This document shows positions 19,700 to 28,045 of a stretch of DNA of 45,831 nt, piece after piece. The stretch covers positions 1 to 45,831 of the forward strand of contig NZ_JARWOP010000108.1 in assembly GCF_029868745.1 (NCBI RefSeq). Reading direction: 5' to 3'. Below the pieces are notes generated by a model. It made no database searches and was not told the DNA's origin. It saw only the letters and a list, made by a program, of their open reading frames with translations. Origin of the DNA: Nocardia wallacei. Lineage in GTDB: Bacteria > Actinomycetota > Actinomycetes > Mycobacteriales > Mycobacteriaceae. A program made the translations under genes and the position numbers. Positions within the stretch are counted from its first letter, which is position 1, and each line of letters starts with the position of its first letter.

Positions 19700-20112
19700 G
19701 ACGACCTGCCCGAGTCGTCCGGGTCCGCGCCGTCCGGAAGGAACTTGCGCAGCGCCGCGCGCAACTGCCGGTCGAGTTCGGCCGAGGAGGCGGCCGCGGC
19801 GCCGGGCAGCGCCCGGATCACGATGTCCGCCTCCGCCGGTAGCTCGGCGGCCAGCGGGGCGCAGATATGACGCAGGCGGCGGGCCACGCGGTGACGTACC
19901 ACCGCGGCGCCCACCGCCTTGCTGACGATCAATCCGAAGCGCGGACCACCACGGCGGATCGCCGGGCCGGGCAGATCACCCTCCGCAGCAGTCCACTCCG
20001 GGGTCGGCAGTAATGCGTGCACGACCAGGTCGCGTCTCCCGATTCGTCGGCCACGCCGCACCGTCCGGGAGAAATCGGCACGATGATGCAGCCGATACGG
20101 CTCAGGCAACAC
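19696..20112 (-). CDS. rnpA: ribonuclease P protein component
   Basis: The 138-residue protein has the RnpA start LPEPYRLHHRADFSRTVRRGRR and the RNR-type motif (RFGLIVSKAVGAAVVRHRVARRLRH) that contacts the RNase P RNA. It is the protein subunit for tRNA 5' end maturation. The GTG at 20112 begins MLPEPYRL as in relatives. It lies 85 bases after rpmH and is followed without gap by yidD. The rpmH-rnpA order is almost universal next to dnaA. Confidence 0.95.
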   Translation of the reverse strand: MLPEPYRLHHRADFSRTVRRGRRIGRRDLVVHALLPTPEWTAAEGDLPGPAIRRGGPRFGLIVSKAVGAAVVRHRVARRLRHICAPLAAELPAEADIVIRALPGAAAASSAELDRQLRAALRKFLPDGADPDDSGRSS

Positions 20113-20197
20113 CCGAGTGTCCGAGCGCGTATCGGATGACGTGGTACGGCGAACCGAACGGCGAACGGGACATGACGCCGATACCGGTGCCGATGAA

Positions 20198-20341
20198 TCA
20201 GGCCGTGAGCTGGGAGCGGCCCTTGCGACGGCGCGCCGTCACGATCGCGCGGCCCGCACGGGTCCGCATCCGGAGGCGGAAGCCGTGGACCCGCGCACGA
20301 CGACGGTTGTTCGGCTGGAACGTCCGCTTGCCCTTGGCCAC
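20198..20341 (-). CDS. rpmH: 50S ribosomal protein L34
   Basis: A 47-codon gene encodes [20 protein letters not shown] at its start and ends KGRSQLTA. This is the highly basic L34 sequence, with the invariant [16 protein letters not shown] core. The start is GTG at 20341. The neighbours are rnpA downstream and the divergent dnaA promoter region upstream. A well-formed promoter lies at 20495-20523. Confidence 0.97.
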   Translation of the reverse strand: MAKGKRTFQPNNRRRARVHGFRLRMRTRAGRAIVTARRRKGRSQLTA

Positions 20342-20494
20342 GGTCAACACTCCTCGAGTTGGTGGGCGCCCCTCGGCGCCCGAAGCTTGTCGGTGAAACT
20401 CTTGTCGCGATGAGTGACCAGGTCCTCATCGGCGCAATACCCATCGCGGACCGGGCAGCACGCAGCCGCCACCGCGTCAATGGGTGACTGTACG

Positions 20495-20523
20495 AGAGTA
20501 CTTACCGGTTCGGGCCAGGTCAA
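20495..20523 (-). promoter_or_regulatory. rpmH promoter
   Basis: On the minus strand, TTGACC (20523-20518) and TACTCT (20500-20495) are separated by exactly 17 bases, close to the sigma-70-type consensus. It lies about 150 bases before the rpmH start. Confidence 0.6.
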
Positions 20524-20640
20524 ACCGGGGTCCGTGACCCCGGCCGGGCCACTGACCTCGGCCGATAGGTCGCCGTACCCGACCGCCGACCGACTCGGCA
20601 GCGGTACCGCGGTGACCAACGACACGGCCGTGAACGGGCC

Positions 20641-20670
20641 TTGCCGCCGTCTCGACACACCCACTAGGGT
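20641..20670 (+). promoter_or_regulatory. dnaA promoter candidate
   Basis: TTGCCG (20641-20646) and TAGGGT (20665-20670) are 18 bases apart, about 230 bases before the dnaA start. The DnaA box at 20763-20771 would lie in the transcribed leader. Confidence 0.5.
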
Positions 20671-20762
20671 ACTTAGCCAGAAGGTAGCTGTAGAAGTGCT
20701 GGTCGAGGCGCTGACCTGGGGGACACGGCAGCGCGACTCACATCCCTGCGGTTCTCCACATC

Positions 20763-20771
20763 TGTGGATAA
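20763..20771 (-). promoter_or_regulatory. consensus DnaA box in the dnaA leader
   Basis: TGTGGATAA is the exact reverse complement of TTATCCACA. A related TGTGTGGA follows at once. This suggests DnaA autoregulation of its own gene. Confidence 0.75.
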
Positions 20772-20902
20772 TTGTGTGGAAAGACCCCTGGAGTGGCATA
20801 TTCGTATGGCCGACGGCCACGCCGACACTCGCGCTGCGGGGGGATCCGCGGGTGGTGTCCGACCGTCTGCTCCTATCTACCTATTCCGGGGAGGAAACGT
20901 AC

Positions 20903-22699
20903 GTGGACGACGAGCAGAACGCGTTGACCGCCGTCTGGCCAGAGGTGGTCGCCGAGCTCACCACCGGTTCCGCAGACGGTGCCATCCCGCCGGTGACCAA
21001 CGCCCAGAAAGCATGGTTGGGCCTGGTCAAGCCGCTGACGGTGGCCCAGGGGTTCGCTCTGCTCTCGGTCCCGTCCTCGCTCGCCCAGGAGGCTATCGAA
21101 CGCGATCTGCGCGAACCGATCCTGCGCTCGCTGGCCCGTCGGCTGGGCCCGCAGGTGGAGGGACTCGGCGTCCGGATCGCCGCGCCGGCCAATCCGCCGG
21201 GTGATCGTCCCGCCGGTCCGCCCCGCCACGCCAGGCTCACCTCCCGGCCGGAGCGGGTCCGCGAGACGCCCCGGGAACCTGTGGGTTATCCACCGCAACC
21301 GGAGTATCCGGCGGCGTCCGAATACCCGACTCCGCGCTATCTCTCCCCAGGTGACTATCCCGCGCGGCCCGACTATCCCCAGCCCCAGTTCCCCGGTCGG
21401 CCGGTGGCCGGAGAATTGCCGGACGATCCCGCCCCGGAGCGTCACGCCCCGCCGCGGCGGGAGATGGACCTGCCGCCCACCCCCGTCGGCGGCCCCCGGT
21501 CCGCGGACCAGGACTCCCTTTTCGCCTCGGACCAGGACGACCCGCCGCCCCGCCGCCCCGTCCCCGCCGAGGAGCGGCCCGACGACGAACCGGTCGTCAA
21601 CGTGCGCAACTCGTGGCCCACCTACTTCAACAAGTCCCCCGAGCCGACCTCGACGGCACCGGCCAACTCGGCCGCGAGCCTGAACGCGAAGTACACCTTC
21701 GAGACGTTCGTCATCGGCGCCTCCAACCGCTTCGCGCACGCCGCCGCGGTCGCCATCGCCGAGGCGCCGGCCCGGGCGTACAACCCCCTGTTCGTCTGGG
21801 GCGCGTCCGGATTGGGGAAGACCCACCTCCTCCACGCCGCCGGGCACTACGCCCAGCGGCTGTTCCCTGGTATGCGGGTCAAATACGTCTCGACCGAGGA
21901 ATTCACCAACGACTTCATCAACAGCCTGCGCGACGACCGCAAGGTGGCATTCAAGCGCCGGTACCGCGAGACCGACATTCTGCTGGTCGACGACATCCAG
22001 TTCATCGAGGGCAAGGAAGGCATCCAGGAGGAGTTCTTCCACACCTTCAACACGCTGCACAACGCGAACAAGCAGATCGTGGTGTCCTCCGATCGCCCGC
22101 CCAAGCAGCTCGCCACGCTGGAGGAGCGGCTGCGCACCCGGTTCGAGTGGGGTCTGATCACCGACGTGCAGCCGCCCGAGCTGGAGACCCGCATCGCCAT
22201 CCTGCGCAAGAAGGCGCGGATGGATCGGCTGGACGTGCCGCACGACGTGCTGGAACTCATCGCCAGCCGGGTGGAGCGCAATATCCGCGAGCTGGAGGGC
22301 GCGCTGATCCGCGTGACGGCGTTCGCCTCGCTCAACGGGCAGCCGCTGGACCTGTCGCTGGCCGAGGTGGTGCTGCGGGATCTGATGCCCGACACCACCA
22401 CCATCGAGATCACCGCGTCCACGATCATGGCCGTGACCGCGGAGTACTTCAACACCACACTCGAAGAACTCACCGGTCCCGGCAAGGCGCGGCCGCTGGC
22501 GCAGGCCCGGCAGATCGCGATGTACCTGTGCCGCGAACTCACCGACCTGTCGCTGCCGAAGATCGGCCAGGCCTTCGGCCGCGACCACACCACGGTCATG
22601 TACGCGGAGAAAAAAGTCCGCAAGGAGATGACCGAGCGCCGTCGCGTGTACGACCAGGTTCAAGAACTAACAGCCCGGATCAAGCAGCGCTCCCGCTGA
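20903..22699 (+). CDS. dnaA: chromosomal replication initiator DnaA
   Basis: The 598-residue AAA+ initiator binds DnaA boxes and melts the origin. Domain I (about residues 1-90) is followed by a long Pro/Tyr-rich linker (about 95-255, with [16 protein letters not shown] repeats), then the AAA+ core with Walker [15 protein letters not shown] (about 300) and Walker [11 protein letters not shown] (about 360). The C-terminal domain IV carries the signature [15 protein letters not shown] (about 555-570). GTG 20903 follows ggggagg at a suitable distance. The linker makes it roughly 90 residues longer than the M. tuberculosis protein. A perfect terminator follows the stop. Confidence 0.97.
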   Translation: MDDEQNALTAVWPEVVAELTTGSADGAIPPVTNAQKAWLGLVKPLTVAQGFALLSVPSSLAQEAIERDLREPILRSLARRLGPQVEGLGVRIAAPANPPGDRPAGPPRHARLTSRPERVRETPREPVGYPPQPEYPAASEYPTPRYLSPGDYPARPDYPQPQFPGRPVAGELPDDPAPERHAPPRREMDLPPTPVGGPRSADQDSLFASDQDDPPPRRPVPAEERPDDEPVVNVRNSWPTYFNKSPEPTSTAPANSAASLNAKYTFETFVIGASNRFAHAAAVAIAEAPARAYNPLFVWGASGLGKTHLLHAAGHYAQRLFPGMRVKYVSTEEFTNDFINSLRDDRKVAFKRRYRETDILLVDDIQFIEGKEGIQEEFFHTFNTLHNANKQIVVSSDRPPKQLATLEERLRTRFEWGLITDVQPPELETRIAILRKKARMDRLDVPHDVLELIASRVERNIRELEGALIRVTAFASLNGQPLDLSLAEVVLRDLMPDTTTIEITASTIMAVTAEYFNTTLEELTGPGKARPLAQARQIAMYLCRELTDLSLPKIGQAFGRDHTTVMYAEKKVRKEMTERRRVYDQVQELTARIKQRSR

Positions 22700-22712
22700 T
22701 TTACTCCCCAAC

Positions 22713-22749
22713 GCCGATCCACCCGTTCACCTGGGTGGATCGGCTTTTT
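22713..22749 (+). terminator. intrinsic terminator of dnaA
   Basis: GCCGATCCACCC (22713-22724) and GGGTGGATCGGC (22733-22744) form a perfect 12-base stem with an 8-base loop, followed by TTTTT. It closes the dnaA transcript before the origin. Confidence 0.9.
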
Positions 22750-22757
22750 CGTGCTGT

Positions 22758-23103
22758 GGATTCCTCGAGGAATCCTTGGGGAGTCCTCGAGGAATCCCAT
22801 GGTTCTCCACCGGTTTACGCACAGTTCGGCGGCAGGGGTGTTGACAGAGCCGCTCACAGCCATCGGTGCACAGTTCACACAGGCGGATCCGTCCACCGGC
22901 ACGGACCTGCGTCGATGCCGAGTTGTCCTTGTGGATTCCTCGAGGAGTCCCTGTCAGCTCCTCGAGGAATCCTCGAGTTGTCCACTACTTTGCGCACATA
23001 TGTGCACAAACCCGGCATAGGCATGGAACAACTCGAGGACGACTCGAGGACGGGCGTGGGACAGATTCGTAACCTCCACAGCGCCTCCCCGTTCATCCTC
23101 GAG
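22758..23103. repeat. array of CTCGAG-centred palindromes in oriC
   Basis: CTCGAG occurs at 22764, 22786, 22939, 22961, 22972, 23032, 23043 and 23098. The first, third and fourth copies are flanked by GGATTC/GAATCC or close variants. Two composite copies begin with TGTGGATTCCTCGAGGA (22755 and 22930), joining a DnaA-like 9-mer to the palindrome. Confidence 0.85.
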
Positions 23104-23157
23104 TCACCCGCCGGACATCCCCATGGCGGCACGCGCTCCGAGCAGCGGATTCGCGGG

Positions 23158-23191
23158 GAGTCCACAGAATCCACAGCGCCTACTACTACTT
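23158..23191 (+). promoter_or_regulatory. candidate origin unwinding element (DnaA boxes plus DnaA-trios)
   Basis: Two back-to-back 9-mers GAGTCCACA and GAATCCACA are followed by GCGC and then CTA-CTA-CTA-CTT. The complementary strand reads GAT-GAT-GAT-GAA in the 3' to 5' direction, the form described for DnaA-trios. This is the box, GC spacer, trio order of the basal unwinding system. Confidence 0.6.
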
Positions 23192-23500
23192 CAGTTCTTC
23201 TCCTTCAATAACTTCTTTCAAAACAGGGTGTGTGGAAACTCGGTTCGGGACGCGACGGTGCGGCAGCGAGCTCGACAGCATTCGAACGAATGGCAGGGAG
23301 AAGATCGGCGCCCGGACACGAGGCGACGCACCGGGGGAGGGGTGCCGTAGTCAATCGCCGCGCTCGCGGGTACGGTTTGTTGTCGGTCGCCTGTGCCAGA
23401 CTTCGAAGTCGGGGTGACCGTTCCAGAACACCCCTGCATGAGCCGGCGCTGAGCCGAACGGATCACGACCGATCGAGACTGGGAGAGGACATACCGGGCG

Positions 23501-24670
23501 ATGGAGCTTGCAAGCATGAAGTTTCGGGTCGCTCGCGAGGATTTCGCGGAATCCGTCGCCTGGGTGGCCCGTAGTCTGCCGTCGCGCCCACCGGTTCCGG
23601 TGTTGGGCGGCGTCCTGCTCGTCGCGGGCGAGGACGGGCTGACGGTCTCGGGGTTCGACTACGAGGTCTCCGCGCAGATGCGAGTGGCCGCCGAGGTGGC
23701 GGGTCCCGGGCAGGTGCTGGTCTCCGGCCGCCTGCTGGCCGACATCACCAAGGCGCTGTCCAACAAGCCGGTGGACGTCTCGGTGGACGGCACCCGCGTG
23801 CTGATCGCCTGCGGCAGCGCCAAATTCTCGCTGCCGACCATGCCGGTCGAGGATTATCCACAGCTGCCCGAGCTGCCCCCGCAGACCGGCGAGCTGGGTG
23901 TCGATGTCTTCTCCGGGGCGGTCGGCCAGGTCGCCGTCGCCGCCGGCCGGGACGACACGCTGCCGATGCTCACCGGCATCCGGGTCGAGATCGACGGCTC
24001 GAAGGTCGTACTCGCGGCCACCGACCGCTTCCGCCTCGCGGTGCGGCACCTGGAATGGCAGCCGGGCCGCGACGACGTGGAGACGGCCGTCCTGGTGCCC
24101 GCACGCACGCTCTCGGAGTCCGCGAAGACGCTGGGCCCCTCCGACTCTCCGGTGCAGCTGGCCTTCGGCACGGGCACCGACGGACTGCTGGGCATCGTCA
24201 ACGGCGGCCGCCGCACCACCACCCGCCTGCTCGACGCGGAATTCCCCAAGTTCCGCCAGTTGCTCCCCAAGGAGCACACCTCGATCGCGACCCTGCAGGT
24301 GAGCGTGCTGATCGAGGCCATCAAGCGCGTCGCCCTGGTGGCCGAGCGCGGCGCCCAGGTCCGGCTGGAGTTCTCCGAGCAGGGACTGCTGCTCTCGGCC
24401 GGCGGCGACGACGCGGGCCGCGCCGAGGAGTGGCTCGAGGCCGAGTTCCGTGGCGAGCCGCTGACCATCGCGTTCAACCCCGGCTACCTCAACGACGGTC
24501 TGTCGGCGCTGCATTCGGACCGGGTGACCTTCGGGTTCACCACCCCCAGCCGTCCCGCGGTGCTGTGCCCGACCGGCGAGGAGGAGCCGGAGGTACTCGA
24601 CTCGGGCGCGTTCGCCGCACTCGCCGGCAACTACACCTACCTGCTGATGCCGGTTCGCCTGCCGGGCTGA
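23501..24670 (+). CDS. dnaN: DNA polymerase III sliding clamp, beta subunit
   Basis: The 389-residue protein has three repeated clamp domains, beginning [30 protein letters not shown] and ending with the conserved hydrophobic [12 protein letters not shown]. Motifs such as [16 protein letters not shown] and [16 protein letters not shown] match the mycobacterial clamp. ATG 23501 follows gggagagg. A second ATG at 23516 (MKFRVARE) is possible. A perfect DnaA box (TTATCCACA, 23854-23862) lies inside the coding sequence. recF follows after 137 bases with no gnd gene in between. Confidence 0.96.
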   Translation: MELASMKFRVAREDFAESVAWVARSLPSRPPVPVLGGVLLVAGEDGLTVSGFDYEVSAQMRVAAEVAGPGQVLVSGRLLADITKALSNKPVDVSVDGTRVLIACGSAKFSLPTMPVEDYPQLPELPPQTGELGVDVFSGAVGQVAVAAGRDDTLPMLTGIRVEIDGSKVVLAATDRFRLAVRHLEWQPGRDDVETAVLVPARTLSESAKTLGPSDSPVQLAFGTGTDGLLGIVNGGRRTTTRLLDAEFPKFRQLLPKEHTSIATLQVSVLIEAIKRVALVAERGAQVRLEFSEQGLLLSAGGDDAGRAEEWLEAEFRGEPLTIAFNPGYLNDGLSALHSDRVTFGFTTPSRPAVLCPTGEEEPEVLDSGAFAALAGNYTYLLMPVRLPG

Positions 24671-24807
24671 GTCCTGGCGGCCCGCGGTCGCGGCCGGGAC
24701 TTGTGAACAATGTTGATAACTCTGTGAAAAACTCTGGGCGCGATCACAACTCGGGCCCCGCGCCGGGTTCTCCACAGGGACTACCCGCGGGGACGGTGAA
24801 CTGAGCG

Positions 24808-25986
24808 ATGCACGTCCGGGCCTTGAGCCTGCGGGACTTTCGCTCCTGGGAGCAGGCCGAACTCGAACTGCCCGTCGGCCGAACGGTTTTCCTGGGCTCC
24901 AACGGCAACGGCAAGACGAACCTGGTCGAGGCGCTCGGCTACCTCGCGACCCTGGGTTCGCACCGGGTATCCACAGACGCGCCCCTGATCCGCCTGGGGG
25001 CGCAGCGCTCTCGGATCGGCGCGACCGTGGTGAACTCCGGGCGCGAGCTCCGTATCGATATCGAACTCAATCAGGGCTCGGCCAATCGCGCGCAGATCAA
25101 TCGCTCGCCGGTGCGGCGCACCCGGGAGATCCTGGGAATCCTCCAGACGGTGTTGTTCGCCCCGGAGGATCTGGCGCTGGTGCGCGGCGACCCGTCCGAG
25201 CGGCGGCGCTTCCTCGACGAGCTGTGCACCGCACAGCTGCCGCGCCTCGCGGGTGTGCGCTCGGACTACGACCGGGTGCTCCGGCAACGTTCGGCACTGT
25301 TGAAAACCGCGGGCCGCCAAGCCCGCTCGCGGTCGGGCACGCCCGCCGAGCTGAGCACGCTGGACGTCTGGGACGGCCATCTCGCCGCGCACGGCGCCGA
25401 ACTGCTGGCGCAGCGCCTGCGATTGGTGCACGAACTCCACCCCTACCTGGCGCGGGCGTACGGCTCGATCGCCCCGGAATCGCGTCCGGCCGCCATCCGC
25501 TACCGGAGTTCGCACCTGCCGCCGGAATTACTGGCGCCCGAGCGGATTCCGCAATCCGACGACGCCGCGGTGCTGGAGTCGGTCCTGCTGAGCGAGCTGG
25601 CGGCCGCGCGGGCCAAGGAACTCGAGCGCGGCGTCTGTCTCGTCGGCCCGCACCGCGACGACCTGGAACTGATGCTCGGCTCGGCGCCGGCCAAAGGCTT
25701 TGCCAGCCATGGGGAATCATGGTCCTTCGCCTTGGCGCTGCGATTGGCCGCCTTCGAGCTGCTGCGCAGCGTCGGCACCGACCCGGTCCTGCTCCTCGAC
25801 GACGTCTTCGCCGAACTGGATCGCCGCCGCCGCGCCGCCCTCGCCGCCGTCGCCACCACGGCCGAACAGGTACTCATCACCGCGGCCGTCCCCGAGGACG
25901 TTCCGCCCGAACTCGATGCCACCCCCGTGCGCATCGAAACCACCGGCGAGGCAGACCAGCGCACCTCCCAGCTCGGCCGTCCGTAA
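24808..25986 (+). CDS. recF: DNA replication and repair protein RecF
   Basis: This 392-residue SMC-like ATPase loads RecA at gaps with RecO and RecR. It shows Walker A ([26 protein letters not shown]), the ABC signature region ([22 protein letters not shown]) and Walker B with the D-loop ([20 protein letters not shown], about residue 328). ATG 24808 begins [21 protein letters not shown], the normal RecF start. In relatives the DUF721 gene follows at once. Here about 9.7 kb of other genes intervene. Confidence 0.96.
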   Translation: MHVRALSLRDFRSWEQAELELPVGRTVFLGSNGNGKTNLVEALGYLATLGSHRVSTDAPLIRLGAQRSRIGATVVNSGRELRIDIELNQGSANRAQINRSPVRRTREILGILQTVLFAPEDLALVRGDPSERRRFLDELCTAQLPRLAGVRSDYDRVLRQRSALLKTAGRQARSRSGTPAELSTLDVWDGHLAAHGAELLAQRLRLVHELHPYLARAYGSIAPESRPAAIRYRSSHLPPELLAPERIPQSDDAAVLESVLLSELAAARAKELERGVCLVGPHRDDLELMLGSAPAKGFASHGESWSFALALRLAAFELLRSVGTDPVLLLDDVFAELDRRRRAALAAVATTAEQVLITAAVPEDVPPELDATPVRIETTGEADQRTSQLGRP

Positions 25987-26268
25987 CGACGAGATCCGGT
26001 GGATATCCTCCGCGCCCGGTAGCCATGGCGGACCAGCTGGGGAGGTTGCCACGCGGCTATCCGGTCCGGACAGACGGTTCTCCTTTGTGGCCTGCGGTGC
26101 ACGTCGGTGGGGCGGTCACGTTCGGCGTGGCGTAGTTCCAAGTCGATTAATCTGCGTAGCAGGAGTTCTGTTTCCTGGGGGTGATAATCGCCTGGCATTT
26201 ACGATCCGTAATGATGTCTGCCTTTTTGCGGACGCCGAGTAAATTCCTCAACATCCAGGAGAGTCGTC
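25987..26268 (+). promoter_or_regulatory. leader region of the inserted gene cluster
   Basis: These 282 bases precede the ten-gene cluster and turn visibly richer in A and T towards 26220. They contain an interrupted palindrome TTACG-ATC-CGTAA (26199-26211), an extended -10-like TGATAAT (26182-26188) with no matching -35, and a ribosome site aggaga (26257-26262). No cobalamin riboswitch or other structured leader was recognised. The palindrome may be an operator. Confidence 0.4.
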
Positions 26269-26607
26269 ATGACCGAAAACCTGTACTCATCGGAACAACT
26301 GGCCGAGGCCGCGAATGCGGCGAAAACTATGGAGGCGATGATCGGTCGTCTCACCTATGACAGCGCATTCGCCGCGGATCTCGCCAACAACCCGCTCCGG
26401 ACCATCGAGAAGGCGGGATTGGTGATGGACAAGGAGGGAGTGGAGATTCTGATGACCACCGAGCCCGAGCGGTTCGACAGGATCTGCGAGACACTGTTCG
26501 ATCTCGTCGATTCGGACTTCCTGCACAAGATCGTGTCGCCTTCGTGTGACCAGCCCGGACTCGAGCCGGCGTTCATGGAGCACCGCGGCGTCGCCGTCCA
26601 GGCGTAG
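26269..26607 (+). CDS. leader-like small protein, possible RiPP precursor
   Basis: This 112-residue acidic protein opens the cluster. Residues 29-61 (LTYDSAFAADLANNPL then RTIEKAGLVMDKEGVEIL) resemble the leader region of NHLP/Nif11-type precursors, in which a DPAFRxxLLADP-like helix is followed by a segment ending GVEV. Residues 62-112 hold two Cys (73 and 93), Asp, Pro and aromatic residues (SPSCDQPGLEPAFMEHRG) and have no GG cleavage site. The gene has a good ribosome site and lies 43 bases before a cobalamin-type radical SAM gene. A ribosomal peptide substrate is my preferred reading. It could instead be a small partner protein. No database search was possible. Confidence 0.55.
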   Translation: MTENLYSSEQLAEAANAAKTMEAMIGRLTYDSAFAADLANNPLRTIEKAGLVMDKEGVEILMTTEPERFDRICETLFDLVDSDFLHKIVSPSCDQPGLEPAFMEHRGVAVQA

Positions 26608-26650
26608 CCGGTAGATATTTACTGATCCGCCACTCACAACGGGGGTTGGA

Positions 26651-28045
26651 ATGGCTCGTGTTGCGCTTGTCAATCTTGCAAGTCTGCCGATGCCCGGGAA
26701 CGAACCGATATTTCCGATCGGCTTGCGATGTATCCAGAATGCATTGGACCGGGCCGGGCATACGACGCGTCTGATCGACTTCGTCGAGGATCCGGACGCC
26801 TCCGTGGACCTTTCCTGGGCGAGCGAGCCCTGGGATGTCGTCGGATTCACGATTCGCAACATCGATCCGATCGACCTCGCATGTGGCGGGCACGTCGAGC
26901 ACTACGCTCGGTTCGTTCATCGGGTATGCGATGCGACCGGGGACCGAACTCCACTACTGGTAGGCGGAGGCCCAGGGTATAGCCTGTTCGCGGACGAGCT
27001 GCTCCGGCGGCTGGGGTTCGATGCCGGAGTGGTCGGCCCCGGCGAACAGGTTATGCTCGACATCGTTGCCGACCCCGAGCGATACCGGGGAAAGCGCAAG
27101 AATATTCCGGGACGTCGTTACGACGGTTTCACCACAGAACTGCTCCGACATCCGGCCGCATTGATGGCCGCCTATGCCGCGACCGACGATCCGATGATCG
27201 GCGTCGAAACCCGCCGGAAGACCTGTTATCAAGGTTGTGTGTACTGCCCGTACGCCTACATCAGCGGCGATAATGCGGGCGATCTCAAGCCGGTGGACCT
27301 GATCGCTGCCGAGCTACAGGAAATCTACGACTCCGGAATCAGGCGGGTATTCTTCACGGATGGCATCTTCAATGCCGAGATCCGATATGCGAAGGAAGTC
27401 GCGCGCACGATCGCCGACCTGCGCCTTCCGGGCCTCCGGTGGTCGGCATATTTCACCCCGAAGCCGTTCGACGACGAATTCGCACAGATCCTCGCTTCGA
27501 GTGGGGTCGACTATATCGTCATATCTCCCGACAGCCTCGACGACCGAATGATGAAGACATTGGGGAAGAGTTTCGATATACGGCACGTGGACCGGTGTAT
27601 CGATCGGTGTCGGCGGCACGGCCTGGATCTGCGTGTCAATATCGTGTTCGGGGGCCCCGGAGAGAATGTGGACAGTGTTCGCGCCTCCGCGGAGTACGCG
27701 AATCGAAAGCTGCGCACCGGCGAATTGATCATGCACGTCGGATACCGGGTGCTGCCCGAGACCGCCCTCGCCAGACAGCTCGCGATGACCGAGGACGACC
27801 TGCTGGATCCCACCTTCTATCCCTTCGACGAAAACCTTTTCTCGTGGGTCGTCGAATTTCTCGACAAGCGTTTCATCCCGACCGGCGTCCTGTTGAATCT
27901 CATGGCGGGCAAGACCGCGAGCCGGCGGATGACGAAGGTTCCCGTCCCGGCCGGGCCGACCGACAGCAACGTGGTCGATCTGCCCTTCCTGGCGCTTCGC
28001 AACAGCCCGCGCGCGGCCTCGCAGGTAGGCGGTGAAACGGCTTGA
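26651..28045 (+). CDS. cobalamin-binding-type radical SAM enzyme
   Basis: The 464-residue protein has an N-terminal Rossmann-like cobalamin-binding region (about 1-140, with WDVVGFTIRNIDPIDL and LLVGGGPGYSL...DAGVVGPGEQV), then a radical SAM core with the cluster motif CYQGCVYC (Cys192, 196, 199). It lacks the DxHxxG of base-off B12 proteins, as do most B12 radical SAM enzymes. Such enzymes commonly methylate unactivated carbons of peptides or small molecules, but some do other chemistry. Several ATA codons (EPIFP, FDIRH, VIS) stand out from the neighbouring core genes. The next gene starts inside its stop (TTGA). Confidence 0.85.
   Translation: MARVALVNLASLPMPGNEPIFPIGLRCIQNALDRAGHTTRLIDFVEDPDASVDLSWASEPWDVVGFTIRNIDPIDLACGGHVEHYARFVHRVCDATGDRTPLLVGGGPGYSLFADELLRRLGFDAGVVGPGEQVMLDIVADPERYRGKRKNIPGRRYDGFTTELLRHPAALMAAYAATDDPMIGVETRRKTCYQGCVYCPYAYISGDNAGDLKPVDLIAAELQEIYDSGIRRVFFTDGIFNAEIRYAKEVARTIADLRLPGLRWSAYFTPKPFDDEFAQILASSGVDYIVISPDSLDDRMMKTLGKSFDIRHVDRCIDRCRRHGLDLRVNIVFGGPGENVDSVRASAEYANRKLRTGELIMHVGYRVLPETALARQLAMTEDDLLDPTFYPFDENLFSWVVEFLDKRFIPTGVLLNLMAGKTASRRMTKVPVPAGPTDSNVVDLPFLALRNSPRAASQVGGETA

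Larger units (their letters stand above)
20342..20902. other. divergent rpmH-dnaA control region
   Basis: These 561 bases carry no gene. They contain a minus-strand promoter for rpmH, a plus-strand promoter for dnaA and a perfect DnaA box, all listed separately. An in-frame extension of dnaA reaches back through here, but the ribosome site and protein conservation place the start at 20903. Confidence 0.75.
22750..23230. other. oriC: replication origin (oriC) in the dnaA-dnaN gap
   Basis: This gene-free region contains eight CTCGAG-centred palindromes between 22764 and 23103, several extended to TCCTCGAGGA or, at 22758-22775, to the perfect 18-mer GGATTCCTCGAGGAATCC. DnaA-like 9-mers are TGTGGATTC at 22755 and 22930, TTGTCCACT at 22978, and the tandem pair GAGTCCACA-GAATCCACA at 23158-23175. 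A short GC spacer and the trinucleotide run CTACTACTACTT (23180-23191) follow, then a comparatively AT-rich stretch to 23225. The position between dnaA and dnaN is the standard actinobacterial oriC. The remaining 23231-23500 has no gene or clear site. Confidence 0.85.

Noticed and set aside
22700..23211. Apparent coding continuation through oriC
   Set aside because: It is a frame inside dnaA that runs on past its stop into the origin. The encoded sequence is not protein-like and the region holds origin elements.
25987..26268. Cobalamin riboswitch upstream of the B12 radical SAM cluster
   Set aside because: I looked for the B12-box and the usual long leader and found neither.
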